Assembly (NCBI GenBank): GCA_012965445.1
Contig: DTSJ01000043.1
Location: 1 to 18,106 of the forward strand
Length of the DNA stretch: 18,106 nt
Direction: 5' to 3'
Source: Candidatus Hydrogenedentota bacterium
GTDB taxonomy: Bacteria > Hydrogenedentota > Hydrogenedentia > Hydrogenedentiales > GCA-2746185
Shown here: piece by piece, positions 1 to 7,101 of the stretch
Position numbering within the stretch: position 1 is the first letter of the stretch
Layout: each line of letters opens with the position of its first letter
Translations under genes and position numbers: made by a program
Notes under the pieces: generated by a model
Seen by the model: the letters and a program-made list of their open reading frames with translations, nothing else
Database searches by the model: none
Told to the model about the DNA's origin: nothing

Positions 1-764
1 GCCGCATGAAACAAATCTGCGACAAGATCCACCTCAACGCCAGCATCGAAAAAGTACAGGAAACCAAAACAGGCATCAAAGTCACCTGGTCCGGCCCGAC
101 AATCAAAAAGAAGACGCAAACCTTCGAGAAAGTCCTCATGAGCGTCGGACGCAAACCCAACTCCAGCGGTATCGGTCTCGAAAACACCGACGTCGTAGAA
201 ACCGAACAGGGCTTCGTAGAAATAGACGCCCAGATGCGCACCGCCGAGCCCCACATCTTCGCCATCGGAGACCTCGTCGGGCAGCCCATGCTCGCCCACA
301 AAGGTAACGCCGAAGGTCGCGTCGCGGCAGAAGTCATCGCTGGCAAAAAATCCGCCTTCGATGTCCGCTGCATTCCCGCCGTAGTCTTCACAGACCCAGA
401 AGTCGCATGGGTCGGCATCACCGAAACCGAAGCCAAAGAACAAGGTCGGGAAGTTACCGTTGGAAAATTCCCGTGGGCGGTGTCCGGGCGCGCGACGACC
501 ATAAATCGAAATGACGGCCTAACCAAACTCATCGTCGATCCCGAAACGGACGAAGTCCTCGGCATGGGCGTGGTAGGCGCGGGCGCGGGTGAACTCATCG
601 CTGAAGGCGCGCTGGCAATCGAAATGGGTGCCAGTGCCGCAGATCTCGCCCTCACCATCCATCCCCACCCGACCCTGAACGAGACTATCATGGAATCCGC
701 CGAACTCGTCCACGGCTCCTCGACTCACATCTATCGCCCACCGCGAAAGAAAAAGAAGAAATAG
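1..764 (+). CDS. lpdA: Dihydrolipoamide dehydrogenase (E3), 3' part only
   Basis: This is the C-terminal half of a flavoprotein disulfide reductase. The frame is open to the left window edge, so the gene starts upstream and the ATG at 6 is internal. Visible are the GRKPN stretch, the FAD-contacting FAIGDLVG motif followed by LAHKG and an EG near residue 100, and the dimer-interface domain ending in HPHPTLNE, which holds the catalytic His-Glu pair of lipoamide dehydrogenases. By family, the enzyme reoxidises dihydrolipoamide in pyruvate/2-oxoglutarate dehydrogenase or glycine cleavage complexes, using NAD+. The N-terminal FAD domain with the redox CxxxxC is outside the window, so mercuric reductase-like paralogues cannot be fully excluded. 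The protein ends in a run of five lysines, an unusual tail. The next ATG follows the stop by one base, suggesting co-transcription. Confidence 0.92.
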   Translation, partial: RMKQICDKIHLNASIEKVQETKTGIKVTWSGPTIKKKTQTFEKVLMSVGRKPNSSGIGLENTDVVETEQGFVEIDAQMRTAEPHIFAIGDLVGQPMLAHKGNAEGRVAAEVIAGKKSAFDVRCIPAVVFTDPEVAWVGITETEAKEQGREVTVGKFPWAVSGRATTINRNDGLTKLIVDPETDEVLGMGVVGAGAGELIAEGALAIEMGASAADLALTIHPHPTLNETIMESAELVHGSSTHIYRPPRKKKKK

Positions 765-765
765 C

Positions 766-1155
766 ATGGGGGAGATCCCGGAAACCATCGGCATCATCCT
801 CGTCGACCACGGTTCGCGCCAATCCACCGCAAACGACATGCTCCTCGAAGTCGTTCGTGCGTTCAAGAAAACATCAGGTATCCCAATCGTTGAACAGGCG
901 CACATGGAACTCGCGGACCCGACACTCATGGACGCCTTCGCCTCCTGCGTCGATCAAGGCGCAAAAGAAATCGTCATCCACCCCTATTTTCTCGCACCCG
1001 GCCGCCACAGCACACAAGACATTCCCCAACTGGCGGAGAAAGCCGCCGCCCTGTTCCCCCTGATCCCGTATCGCGTCACTGAGCCCCTCGGTGTGGATTC
1101 ACGAATAAGCGACGTTATCCTGGCGCGTATCCAAGAGTCCCTCGGCGATACATAG
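766..1155 (+). CDS. CbiX/SirB-type sirohydrochlorin chelatase, short single-domain form
   Basis: The 129-residue protein matches the small, single-domain CbiX/SirB family that inserts Co2+ or Fe2+ into sirohydrochlorin on the way to cobalamin or siroheme. The N-terminal strand ends in VDHGSR (His15), and the second metal-site strand reads HPYFLAPGRH (His72 and His81); these histidines are the expected metal ligands. Length fits the short CbiXS-like class, which works as a homodimer, rather than the ~260-residue two-domain SirB. The start lies 1 bp after the lpd stop, so it is probably translated from the same mRNA. No other tetrapyrrole genes are visible, so cobalt versus iron cannot be decided from context. 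Confidence 0.85.
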   Translation: MGEIPETIGIILVDHGSRQSTANDMLLEVVRAFKKTSGIPIVEQAHMELADPTLMDAFASCVDQGAKEIVIHPYFLAPGRHSTQDIPQLAEKAAALFPLIPYRVTEPLGVDSRISDVILARIQESLGDT

Positions 1156-1186
1156 TCAATTCGATCAGGTCACAAAAGGAGTCGAA

Positions 1187-2410
1187 ATGAAACGAAGCTG
1201 CATCAGACCAATGACAATCCTGTTACTCTCGCTCTCCAGTGTTACGCGTGGCGATGCACAACTCACTGCCGAGTTAATTTTCCCGCTGCAAGGCAAACAC
1301 GTCCACAGCAGCACCATCGAAGAACTGCCGAACGGCGACCTGATCGCCGCATGGTTCTACGGCTCCGGTGAGCGATCCGCAGACGATGTACAGATCATGG
1401 GCTCGCGACTGAAAAAAGGAACGTCGAAGTGGGAGACTCCTTTCCAGATGGCGGACACGCCCGACATTCCGGACTGCAACCCGGTGCTTTACCTCGATGC
1501 GCAAGAGCGCCTGTTTCTGTTCTGGATCGTTCCGCATTCGAACCGCTGGGAAAACTCGATCCTGAAGTATCGACGCGCAGATCACCCCATAGGGACTGGC
1601 GCACCCGACTGGACTTGGCAGGACATTATCATTCTCAAACCCGGAGACGATTTACCGCAGCAGATTCGCGACGGGATTAAGCAGACGGATCTTGACGAAG
1701 GCATGTGGGCGGAATACGCGCCGAAATACTCGAAGTTGCTGGCTGACGCTGCCACCGATCCGCACAAACGACAGAAAGGCTGGATGGGTCGTACACGCCC
1801 CTTGACCCTCCCTTCCGGTCGGATTCTGCTACCGCTGTACTCCGATGGATTCAATATTTCACTGGTCGCCATTTCCGATGACCTCGGCGCAACCTGGCGC
1901 GCGAGCAAAGCTATTGTAGGCCTCGCGCCCATACAGCCCGCGCTGGCACGCCGACAAAACGGAGACATCCTCGCCTATTGTCGAGACAGCGGAGCAGCCC
2001 CGAACCGCGTAATGCTCAGTATATCGATGGACGACGGCGAGTCCTGGTCAGTCACAAAAGATACAGACATCCCTAATCCCGGCAGCAGCCTCGCCATGAT
2101 TACACTCTCAGACCATCGATGGATCATGGTGTTCAACGATACCGAACGCGGACGCCACCAGCTCGCAGTCGCACTCTCCGAAGATGAAGGTGAAACCTGG
2201 CCCTGGAAACGCTATCTTGACGCGGCTGATACAGACCGAATAGCCTCTTTTTCATATCCAATGGCGATTCAATCGAAGGACGGCACAGTTCACGTCACCT
2301 ATTCCCACGTGATCAAGGAAGGTGCTACAAAAACCGGTGCTGCAATTAATCACGTCGCCTTCGATGCTGACTGGATAAAGAGTAGGGAAGGCCAAGGCGA
2401 TTCACCATGA
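1187..2410 (+). CDS. Secreted BNR-repeat (sialidase-superfamily) protein
   Basis: This 407-residue protein has an N-terminal signal peptide (basic MKRSCIRP, hydrophobic TILLLSLSS, probable cleavage near DAQ at 23-25). It fits the BNR_2 sialidase-like six-bladed propeller family. Three Asp boxes (S-x-D-x-G-x-T/S-W) are visible: SDDLGATW near residue 230, SMDDGESW near 280 and SEDEGETW near 331. Blade strands such as LPNGDLIAAW, LPSGRILLPLY and RRQNGDILAYCRD also fit. The usual early Arg motif (R-I-P) of true sialidases is not seen: the matching spot reads HVHSST before IEELPNGD. A strict exo-sialidase activity is therefore doubtful; a periplasmic glycoside hydrolase or lyase-like role in glycan use is likelier. 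An AAAGGAG ribosome site at 1176-1182 supports the ATG. It follows the chelatase gene by 31 bp. Confidence 0.8.
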   Translation: MKRSCIRPMTILLLSLSSVTRGDAQLTAELIFPLQGKHVHSSTIEELPNGDLIAAWFYGSGERSADDVQIMGSRLKKGTSKWETPFQMADTPDIPDCNPVLYLDAQERLFLFWIVPHSNRWENSILKYRRADHPIGTGAPDWTWQDIIILKPGDDLPQQIRDGIKQTDLDEGMWAEYAPKYSKLLADAATDPHKRQKGWMGRTRPLTLPSGRILLPLYSDGFNISLVAISDDLGATWRASKAIVGLAPIQPALARRQNGDILAYCRDSGAAPNRVMLSISMDDGESWSVTKDTDIPNPGSSLAMITLSDHRWIMVFNDTERGRHQLAVALSEDEGETWPWKRYLDAADTDRIASFSYPMAIQSKDGTVHVTYSHVIKEGATKTGAAINHVAFDADWIKSREGQGDSP

Positions 2411-2512
2411 ACCAGTGTAACTAATGGAGTTATGCCAAACAAATATCCTCAACACAAGACCTCTGAATAGAAGAGATCCGCTCAAATACTGGTCTCACAC
2501 AGCCGTTTCAGG

Positions 2513-2518
2513 TATACT
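2513..2518 (+). promoter_or_regulatory. Possible -10 box upstream of trxA
   Basis: TATACT lies about 70 bp before the thioredoxin start and is the best -10-like hexamer in the 179-bp gap after the BNR gene. I see no convincing TTGACA-like -35 at 16-18 bp, so this is only a candidate. Confidence 0.25.
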
Positions 2519-2589
2519 CGCCTCTCAATAATATGCATGGCTTGTTGTACTCATAGCCGATACACGACAACACTCCGGGAGACCGATTC

Positions 2590-2910
2590 ATGAGCAACGC
2601 TACGGAAATCACGTCCGCCAATTTTGAAGATACCGTTAAAGAAGGGGTTACCCTGATCGATTTCTGGGCTGAATGGTGTGGACCCTGCAAAATGATTATC
2701 CCAGTGATCGACGAGTTGGTCACCGAATTCGACGGCAAAGCAACTATCGGTAAAGTAGATATCGACAGCGAAGCCGATCTCGCTGCGCGCTTTAACGTTT
2801 CCAGTATCCCTACCCTGCTCCTCCTGAAAGACGGCGAAGAAGCCAAGCGCTTCGTAGGGATTACGCCCAAGGCCGACCTGGCAGACGCAATCACATCCGC
2901 TACAGCCTGA
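2590..2910 (+). CDS. trxA: Thioredoxin
   Basis: This is a complete 106-residue thioredoxin, the normal length for bacterial Trx1. It has the WCGPC redox motif (Cys30, Cys33), the preceding DFWAE strand with the buried Asp24, and the cis-proline at SIPT (Pro74). It has no signal peptide, so it acts in the cytoplasm as a general disulfide reductant, for example for ribonucleotide reductase and peroxiredoxins, and is recycled by thioredoxin reductase. A CGGGAGA ribosome site lies 8-14 bases before the ATG. It appears to be a single-gene transcript, bounded by a 179-bp upstream gap and an intrinsic terminator downstream. Confidence 0.97.
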   Translation: MSNATEITSANFEDTVKEGVTLIDFWAEWCGPCKMIIPVIDELVTEFDGKATIGKVDIDSEADLAARFNVSSIPTLLLLKDGEEAKRFVGITPKADLADAITSATA

Positions 2911-2968
2911 CTCCGGTAGGTTCGATTCACTGAAACGATTCATTTAGTTTTAAGCATACAACCTGCCG

Positions 2969-3000
2969 AGGGCCGACAAATTCACGTCGGCCCTTGTTTT
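2969..3000 (+). terminator. Rho-independent terminator of trxA
   Basis: A perfect 9-bp stem (AGGGCCGAC at 2969-2977 and GTCGGCCCT at 2986-2994) with an 8-base loop is followed by TGTTTT. It sits 58 bp after the thioredoxin stop and 42 bp before asd. Confidence 0.9.
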
Positions 3001-3023
3001 GTGTAAACGACAAGTATATTCCC

Positions 3024-3030
3024 AAAGGTG
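3024..3030 (+). promoter_or_regulatory. Ribosome binding site that favours the asd ATG
   Basis: AAAGGTG lies 12 bases before the ATG at 3043. The upstream in-frame GTG at 3028 overlaps this element and has no Shine-Dalgarno of its own, so the ATG is preferred. Confidence 0.55.
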
Positions 3031-3042
3031 TCAACAGACGTT

Positions 3043-4047
3043 ATGTCTCAGAAAGTAGTCGCCGTAGCAGGCGCGACCGGCCTCGTCGGCCGACAGATCA
3101 TGCGTACCCTGGAAGATCGCGATTTTCCGGTGAAAGACATCAAACTGCTCGCGTCACCGCGATCAAAGGGCAAGAAGCTGACGTTCAAGGGCGAAGAAGT
3201 CGAAGTCGAAGTGCTTGGTGAAGATTCGTTCAAAGGGGTCGACATTGCGCTGTTCAGTGCCGGCGGCGGAACAAGCAAAACCTATGCGCCCTTCGCAGCG
3301 AAAGACGGCTGTGTAGTCATCGACAACTCTAGCGCGTGGCGCATGGACCCGAAAGTGCCTCTCGTGGTACCCGAAGTCAATCCGGACGATGTGAAGTGGC
3401 ACGAAGGGATCATCGCGAATCCAAACTGTTCAACCATCCAGATGGTCGTCGTGCTGCAACCCCTGCACAAAGCAGCCACAATCAAGCGTGTCGTCGTGTC
3501 GACCTATCAGGCAGTATCCGGAGCCGGAGTCAATGCGCTAAAAGAAATGGAAGATCAGACCCGGGCCATTCTGGAAGATCGCACCCCTGAGTGCAAAATT
3601 TTCCCGCATCCCATCGCGTTCAACTGCATTCCGCAGATTCCCGGAAGCGATGCATTCGAAGACAACGGATACAGCTCCGAAGAAATGAAGATGGTCAACG
3701 AGACCATGAAGATCATGGGGGACGACAGTATCCGCGTTACGGCTACAACTGTCCGGGTCCCTGTCCATACCGGACACAGCGAATCGGTCAACGTAGAGAC
3801 TGAGACGAAACTGAGCGCCGATCAAGCCCGCGAAATACTCGGCGCAGCCGATGGTGTAATCGTGCAGGACGATCCAGCGAACCAAGTATACCCCTTGGCA
3901 TTGGACGCACACGGAAAGGGCGACACATTCGTGGGGCGAATTCGCGAAGACCTGTCCCATCCCTCAGCGCTGAATATGTGGATCGTTTCCGACAACCTGC
4001 TCAAAGGTGCCGCATACAACGCCGTGCAAATTGCTGAACTACTCTAA
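3043..4047 (+). CDS. asd: Aspartate-semialdehyde dehydrogenase
   Basis: The 334-residue protein is full length for Asd, which reduces aspartyl phosphate with NADPH to aspartate semialdehyde. This is the branch point to lysine/diaminopimelate, methionine and threonine. The NADPH-binding GATGLVG loop lies at residues 10-16, the SAGGGTS phosphate-binding segment at 72-78, and the catalytic cysteine at 129 in NPNCST. The active-site histidine is in the VHTGHSESV stretch. I chose the ATG at 3043 because the encoded MSQKVV start places the Rossmann strand at the usual position and an AAAGGTG site precedes it; an in-frame GTG at 3028 would add five residues. The stop codon overlaps the stop of the convergent frame-corrected cheX. 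Confidence 0.96.
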   Translation: MSQKVVAVAGATGLVGRQIMRTLEDRDFPVKDIKLLASPRSKGKKLTFKGEEVEVEVLGEDSFKGVDIALFSAGGGTSKTYAPFAAKDGCVVIDNSSAWRMDPKVPLVVPEVNPDDVKWHEGIIANPNCSTIQMVVVLQPLHKAATIKRVVVSTYQAVSGAGVNALKEMEDQTRAILEDRTPECKIFPHPIAFNCIPQIPGSDAFEDNGYSSEEMKMVNETMKIMGDDSIRVTATTVRVPVHTGHSESVNVETETKLSADQAREILGAADGVIVQDDPANQVYPLALDAHGKGDTFVGRIREDLSHPSALNMWIVSDNLLKGAAYNAVQIAELL

Positions 4048-4507
4048 TCGACCTGGACGCATGCGTCCAGGACTAACTCTTTTCCCGGCTCGGACTCGAA
4101 GAGAATGGATGTGTTGCAGGTACCCTCTTTACGATATATTTCGTGTCCCTTACCTGAAATAATCGTTGGCAGAGAGAAACTGAAAGCGTGGTTTTTGCAC
4201 CACCTGCAATCATATTGATCAGCTCGCCGACACCCTCATGAACCACCATATCGCTCAGAAAAGCGCCTTCCTCTTCCCCTATCAGGCTTCGAATACATCC
4301 GAGCGCGAATGACGTAGGAAGGCTTACAGACACGAAGCCGCATACGTTCCCCGATACCCCTATGAAACCCGAAATATCCCCAAACATGACATAGTTCTTC
4401 TTGACGTACGCTTCTTTCTGCTTGAGCTTCAGATTCAACATCATTTCAAATGTGCTTTGCGTCGCATCTATAAAGGGTACTACGAAGTCCGCATTTATTT
4501 TCTGCAT
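4044..4507 (-). CDS. cheX: CheX-type chemotaxis phosphatase, frameshifted near the 3' end
   Basis: The uninterrupted frame runs from 4507 to 4073 and encodes 144 residues. Residues 1-105 fit the CheX/CheC family, including the phosphatase motif E-x-x-N (Glu95, Asn98 in GELINMIAGGAK), which in CheX dephosphorylates CheY-P. After Lys105 the frame loses all family character. Reading on in the -1 frame from the A5 run (4192-4196, minus strand) gives FSFSLPTIISGKGHEI and then ILFESEPGKELVLDACV, the expected CheX C-terminal half. That restores a 154-residue protein ending at 4044, the normal family length. So the gene has lost one base, or this is a sequencing undercall, or the ribosome slips. The ATG is 37 bp after the epimerase stop, consistent with co-transcription. 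No other chemotaxis genes are in the window. The family call is firm; functionality is uncertain. Confidence 0.8.
4052..4071 (+). terminator. Perfect palindrome after asd, probable terminator stem
   Basis: A 20-bp perfect inverted repeat (CCTGGACGCA with TGCGTCCAGG) starts 5 bp after the asd stop. Its U-tract on the plus strand is weak and displaced (ACTAACTCTTTT). On the minus strand the palindrome is coding sequence in the restored cheX frame. Confidence 0.55.
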
Positions 4508-4544
4508 ATCTATAGCTCTGTTGACAATATCTGCTTGTAGTTTA

Positions 4545-5480
4545 TCATATATTTTCCCTATACCACTCCACCGTTCTTCTCAATCCCTCTTGAAGGTCTA
4601 CAGCTGGATCGAACCCAAACGTCTCTTTCGCCTTTTTAATCGAAGCCAGCGAACGAGGGACATCTCCCGTACGACCCGGCTCGAAATCGAATTCGGGAGG
4701 AACATCCAGCAGCGAACAAAGTTCAGTAGCGAGCTCCAGAACCGATGTACTCGCTCCATATGCGATGTTGTACGCCCCGGCGATCGGCTCTTCAGGATCG
4801 CAGGCACCTATATTCGCCTTCACGACGTTCTCGATAAATGTAAAATCACGACTCTGAGATCCGTCCCCGTGTATGACAGGTCGTTCCCCTTGAAGCAGCA
4901 GATGGATGAATTTCGGAATCACCGCCGAATACTCTGACTTTGGATTCTGGTACGGCCCAAACACGTTGAAGTAGCGAAGACGGACAATATCGATATCGTA
5001 CAAGTTAGAGAATACTTCCGCGTAATGTTCCGCCGCCATTTTCGATACCGCGTAAGGCGATATCGGGGAAAGCGGTATCTCTTCCGTGGCTGGAAAAACA
5101 GTATTGTTTCCATATACTGATGACGAAGACGAGCTGACAACTCGCTTGATGCCAGCGTCGCGCGCCGCAAGATACACGCGCACAGAGCCTTCTACATTGG
5201 CCTCGTTCGACGCGATAGGATTGTTGATGGATCGAGGTACTGAAGGTATCGCGGCAAGATGAAGACAATAATCAACACCTGCCATCGAGCTGGCCAGCAA
5301 GTTCGAATTCAAAATACTCCCATTCACGAAATCTACGTCAGCCTGTACGTCTTCAAGATTCTTCTCGAAACCGGTATACAGATTGTCGAGCACACGTACC
5401 GAATGACCCAGGCCAACAAGCGAACGAGCGACATTCGACCCTATAAATCCGGCCCCTCCCGTTACCAAAAATATCGCCAT
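4545..5480 (-). CDS. NAD-dependent sugar-nucleotide epimerase (extended SDR, GalE-like)
   Basis: This is a complete 311-residue extended short-chain dehydrogenase. The NAD-binding TGGAGFIG lies at residues 7-14, with the acidic residue Asp32 after strand 2 favouring NAD. The catalytic Ser is in the serine-rich VVSSSSSSVYG (114-124) and the YxxxK pair is Tyr143/Lys147. The RLRYFNVFGPYQNP and SAVIPKF segments match UDP-hexose or UDP-N-acetylhexosamine 4-epimerases (GalE/WbpP/Gne-like). The substrate cannot be fixed from sequence; a UDP-sugar for polysaccharide or glycolipid synthesis is likely. An AGGAAGAGG ribosome site precedes the ATG. It lies 101 bp after the sulfatase-family gene and 37 bp before cheX on the same strand, near a GT2 enzyme and a methyltransferase. 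Confidence 0.88.
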   Translation of the reverse strand: MAIFLVTGGAGFIGSNVARSLVGLGHSVRVLDNLYTGFEKNLEDVQADVDFVNGSILNSNLLASSMAGVDYCLHLAAIPSVPRSINNPIASNEANVEGSVRVYLAARDAGIKRVVSSSSSSVYGNNTVFPATEEIPLSPISPYAVSKMAAEHYAEVFSNLYDIDIVRLRYFNVFGPYQNPKSEYSAVIPKFIHLLLQGERPVIHGDGSQSRDFTFIENVVKANIGACDPEEPIAGAYNIAYGASTSVLELATELCSLLDVPPEFDFEPGRTGDVPRSLASIKKAKETFGFDPAVDLQEGLRRTVEWYRENI

Positions 5481-5581
5481 ATACTACCTCTTCCTGATAT
5501 CGCTTTGCCGCCTCACTACACGATTGCTCGTCTGTATATCGTCATAATTGAGCCAAAACTACATTCTGACCGTGGACAGCA

Positions 5582-7045
5582 CTAGTTGCCACCGTAGCCC
5601 AAAGACCTTAGCCTCTCCTGCATCTCTTCGTCATCCCGAAAGTCAATCTCCTCAACACGATGAATATCCGGATTATTGTTCCATTGTTCGAAGAAATCCA
5701 GATGGGTTTGAAACACCGGTACATTCGAGCCAAAGAGATTGTTCTGCTCTTTCGGATCAGCCTTGATGTCAAACAAGCTCAGCGACCGTGTCGCCTGCGT
5801 TTCCTCATCATACACACACTGGAAACTGTATTGTTGGCTCCGAACTCCCCGCCATTTTCGAGTCGAAAGCGTAGGTATCATCCGATCAGGCCAGGGACCC
5901 TTCTCCGTAAACGTAGGAACTAGCGATTGCCCGTCCGACGAAAAGTCCTCGTCCTCCACATTCAACAAGTCCAGAATGGTCGGTGCCAGATCAATATTCG
6001 CGACAAGCGCGTCACTCACACCAGCCGGAATCACCCCGTCACAACTGATGATCAGCGGCACATTCACACAAGGGTACCGGACGTTGCTGCCGTGATCGAA
6101 CCAGTAATCCACGTCTCCGAAACTTTCGCCGTGGTCCGCCGTAACGATAAACAGTGTTTTCCCCGGAAGCTCCTTAATCTGATCGATGAGCTTTCCGATC
6201 CAGAAATCCGCATAAGAAACCTCGCCCATGTGCCGCGACACATAAAAGTCAGAATCGTTCTCGCCGTCAACATACGAAATTCCCGTGACTGATTTCTCGT
6301 GGCCGTCATCTCCGTCCGTCGGATCGACCGGATCATCAGGCCCATTCACGTAGACATCCTTCGACGAAACGATCAGTTCTCGACCTTCCGCGTACATCGT
6401 GTCATAGGGTGGGAGAGGTGTATACGGGCCGTGCGGCTCAACAAGAAGCATCCACATAAAAAACTTCGAATCCGTGTTGTCGTCCACATAGTCCATCGAA
6501 GCCGCGATGATCTGTTCAACCGTCCCTCGAGGTGTGTCCGTCAGCGGAGGAAAAGAGTGAAACTCATCAAATCCTTGACCGAAATGGAGCTTTCGTACCT
6601 TCTTCAGCTTCTTCTTATTATTGGATTTCGCCGTCACCTGTCCAAGATCTGAGACCGTCATGTTCGCAGTATAACCCACGGTCCTGTATCCACTGTCCTG
6701 CAGCGCTTCTGCCACCGTCCACCGTTTCCGCGACAAGGCGTGCCCAATCAAATATACGCCGTTGTTCCGCGCATACGACCCCGTAAAAAAATTTGCGATA
6801 CTCGGAGAAGTCTTCGGCACAACGGTGATTGAATTCGTATACCGCATTCCTTCAGCCGCAAGCGCATCGATATTCGGCGTATCAACCAGCCCGGAATAGC
6901 TCCCGATATCATCCACACGCGTAGTATCCAGATGTATGACCACCACGCGATCAATCTCTGACTGAGGCGGCGTCACATTTCGACTGCACCCCGGATAAAG
7001 CGAGGCTGCAACGAGCGCGCATATAACGAAGAAAACTCTTCTCAT
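5582..7045 (-). CDS. Sulfatase-family (alkaline phosphatase superfamily) lipoprotein with Thr at the nucleophile position
   Basis: The 487-residue protein starts with a signal peptide ending in LYPGC, an imperfect lipobox with Cys20, so it is probably membrane-anchored in the periplasm. The metal-site strand HLDTTRVDD (38-46) holds Asp40; EPHGPY (203-208) and TADHGESFGD (302-311, Asp304/His305) are the other sulfatase signatures. Where formylglycine sulfatases have C/S-x-P-S-R-x(4)-T-G, this reads TSPSIANFFTG: Thr79 replaces Cys/Ser and Ile83 replaces Arg. It therefore cannot be matured to formylglycine. Thr nucleophiles in this superfamily are typical of phosphodiesterases and phosphoethanolamine or glycerophosphate transferases, so the substrate may be a phosphoester. 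An Asp-rich insertion lies at about 237-247. An AGGGAG ribosome site precedes the ATG. It belongs to the minus-strand glycan-type run. Confidence 0.85.
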   Translation of the reverse strand: MRRVFFVICALVAASLYPGCSRNVTPPQSEIDRVVVIHLDTTRVDDIGSYSGLVDTPNIDALAAEGMRYTNSITVVPKTSPSIANFFTGSYARNNGVYLIGHALSRKRWTVAEALQDSGYRTVGYTANMTVSDLGQVTAKSNNKKKLKKVRKLHFGQGFDEFHSFPPLTDTPRGTVEQIIAASMDYVDDNTDSKFFMWMLLVEPHGPYTPLPPYDTMYAEGRELIVSSKDVYVNGPDDPVDPTDGDDGHEKSVTGISYVDGENDSDFYVSRHMGEVSYADFWIGKLIDQIKELPGKTLFIVTADHGESFGDVDYWFDHGSNVRYPCVNVPLIISCDGVIPAGVSDALVANIDLAPTILDLLNVEDEDFSSDGQSLVPTFTEKGPWPDRMIPTLSTRKWRGVRSQQYSFQCVYDEETQATRSLSLFDIKADPKEQNNLFGSNVPVFQTHLDFFEQWNNNPDIHRVEEIDFRDDEEMQERLRSLGYGGN

Positions 7046-7101
7046 CGATGGACTCCCTTGTCTGAAGGTTAGAAAACGGACATCAAAAGAAGTATACCGC
7101 G

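Noticed and set aside
519..929. Minus-strand 136-codon frame across the lpd/chelatase boundary
   Set aside because: It is antisense to two strongly conserved proteins and shows no domain or composition of its own. Similar antisense frames over the opp genes, asd, the BNR gene and the TPR gene were rejected for the same reason.
3028..3042. GTG start for asd at 3028
   Set aside because: It overlaps the only ribosome-site-like element, and the five added residues lie ahead of the normal N-terminal strand.
4192..4196. Programmed -1 frameshifting in cheX
   Set aside because: The run allows one-base re-pairing of AAA, but there is no canonical X-XXY-YYZ heptamer in frame and I see no clear stimulatory stem or internal Shine-Dalgarno. 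A mutation or undercall is simpler, so it is kept only as an option.
4044..4507. cheX as part of a chemotaxis cluster
   Set aside because: No receptor, CheA, CheW or CheY gene is present in the window; the gene sits alone behind the epimerase.
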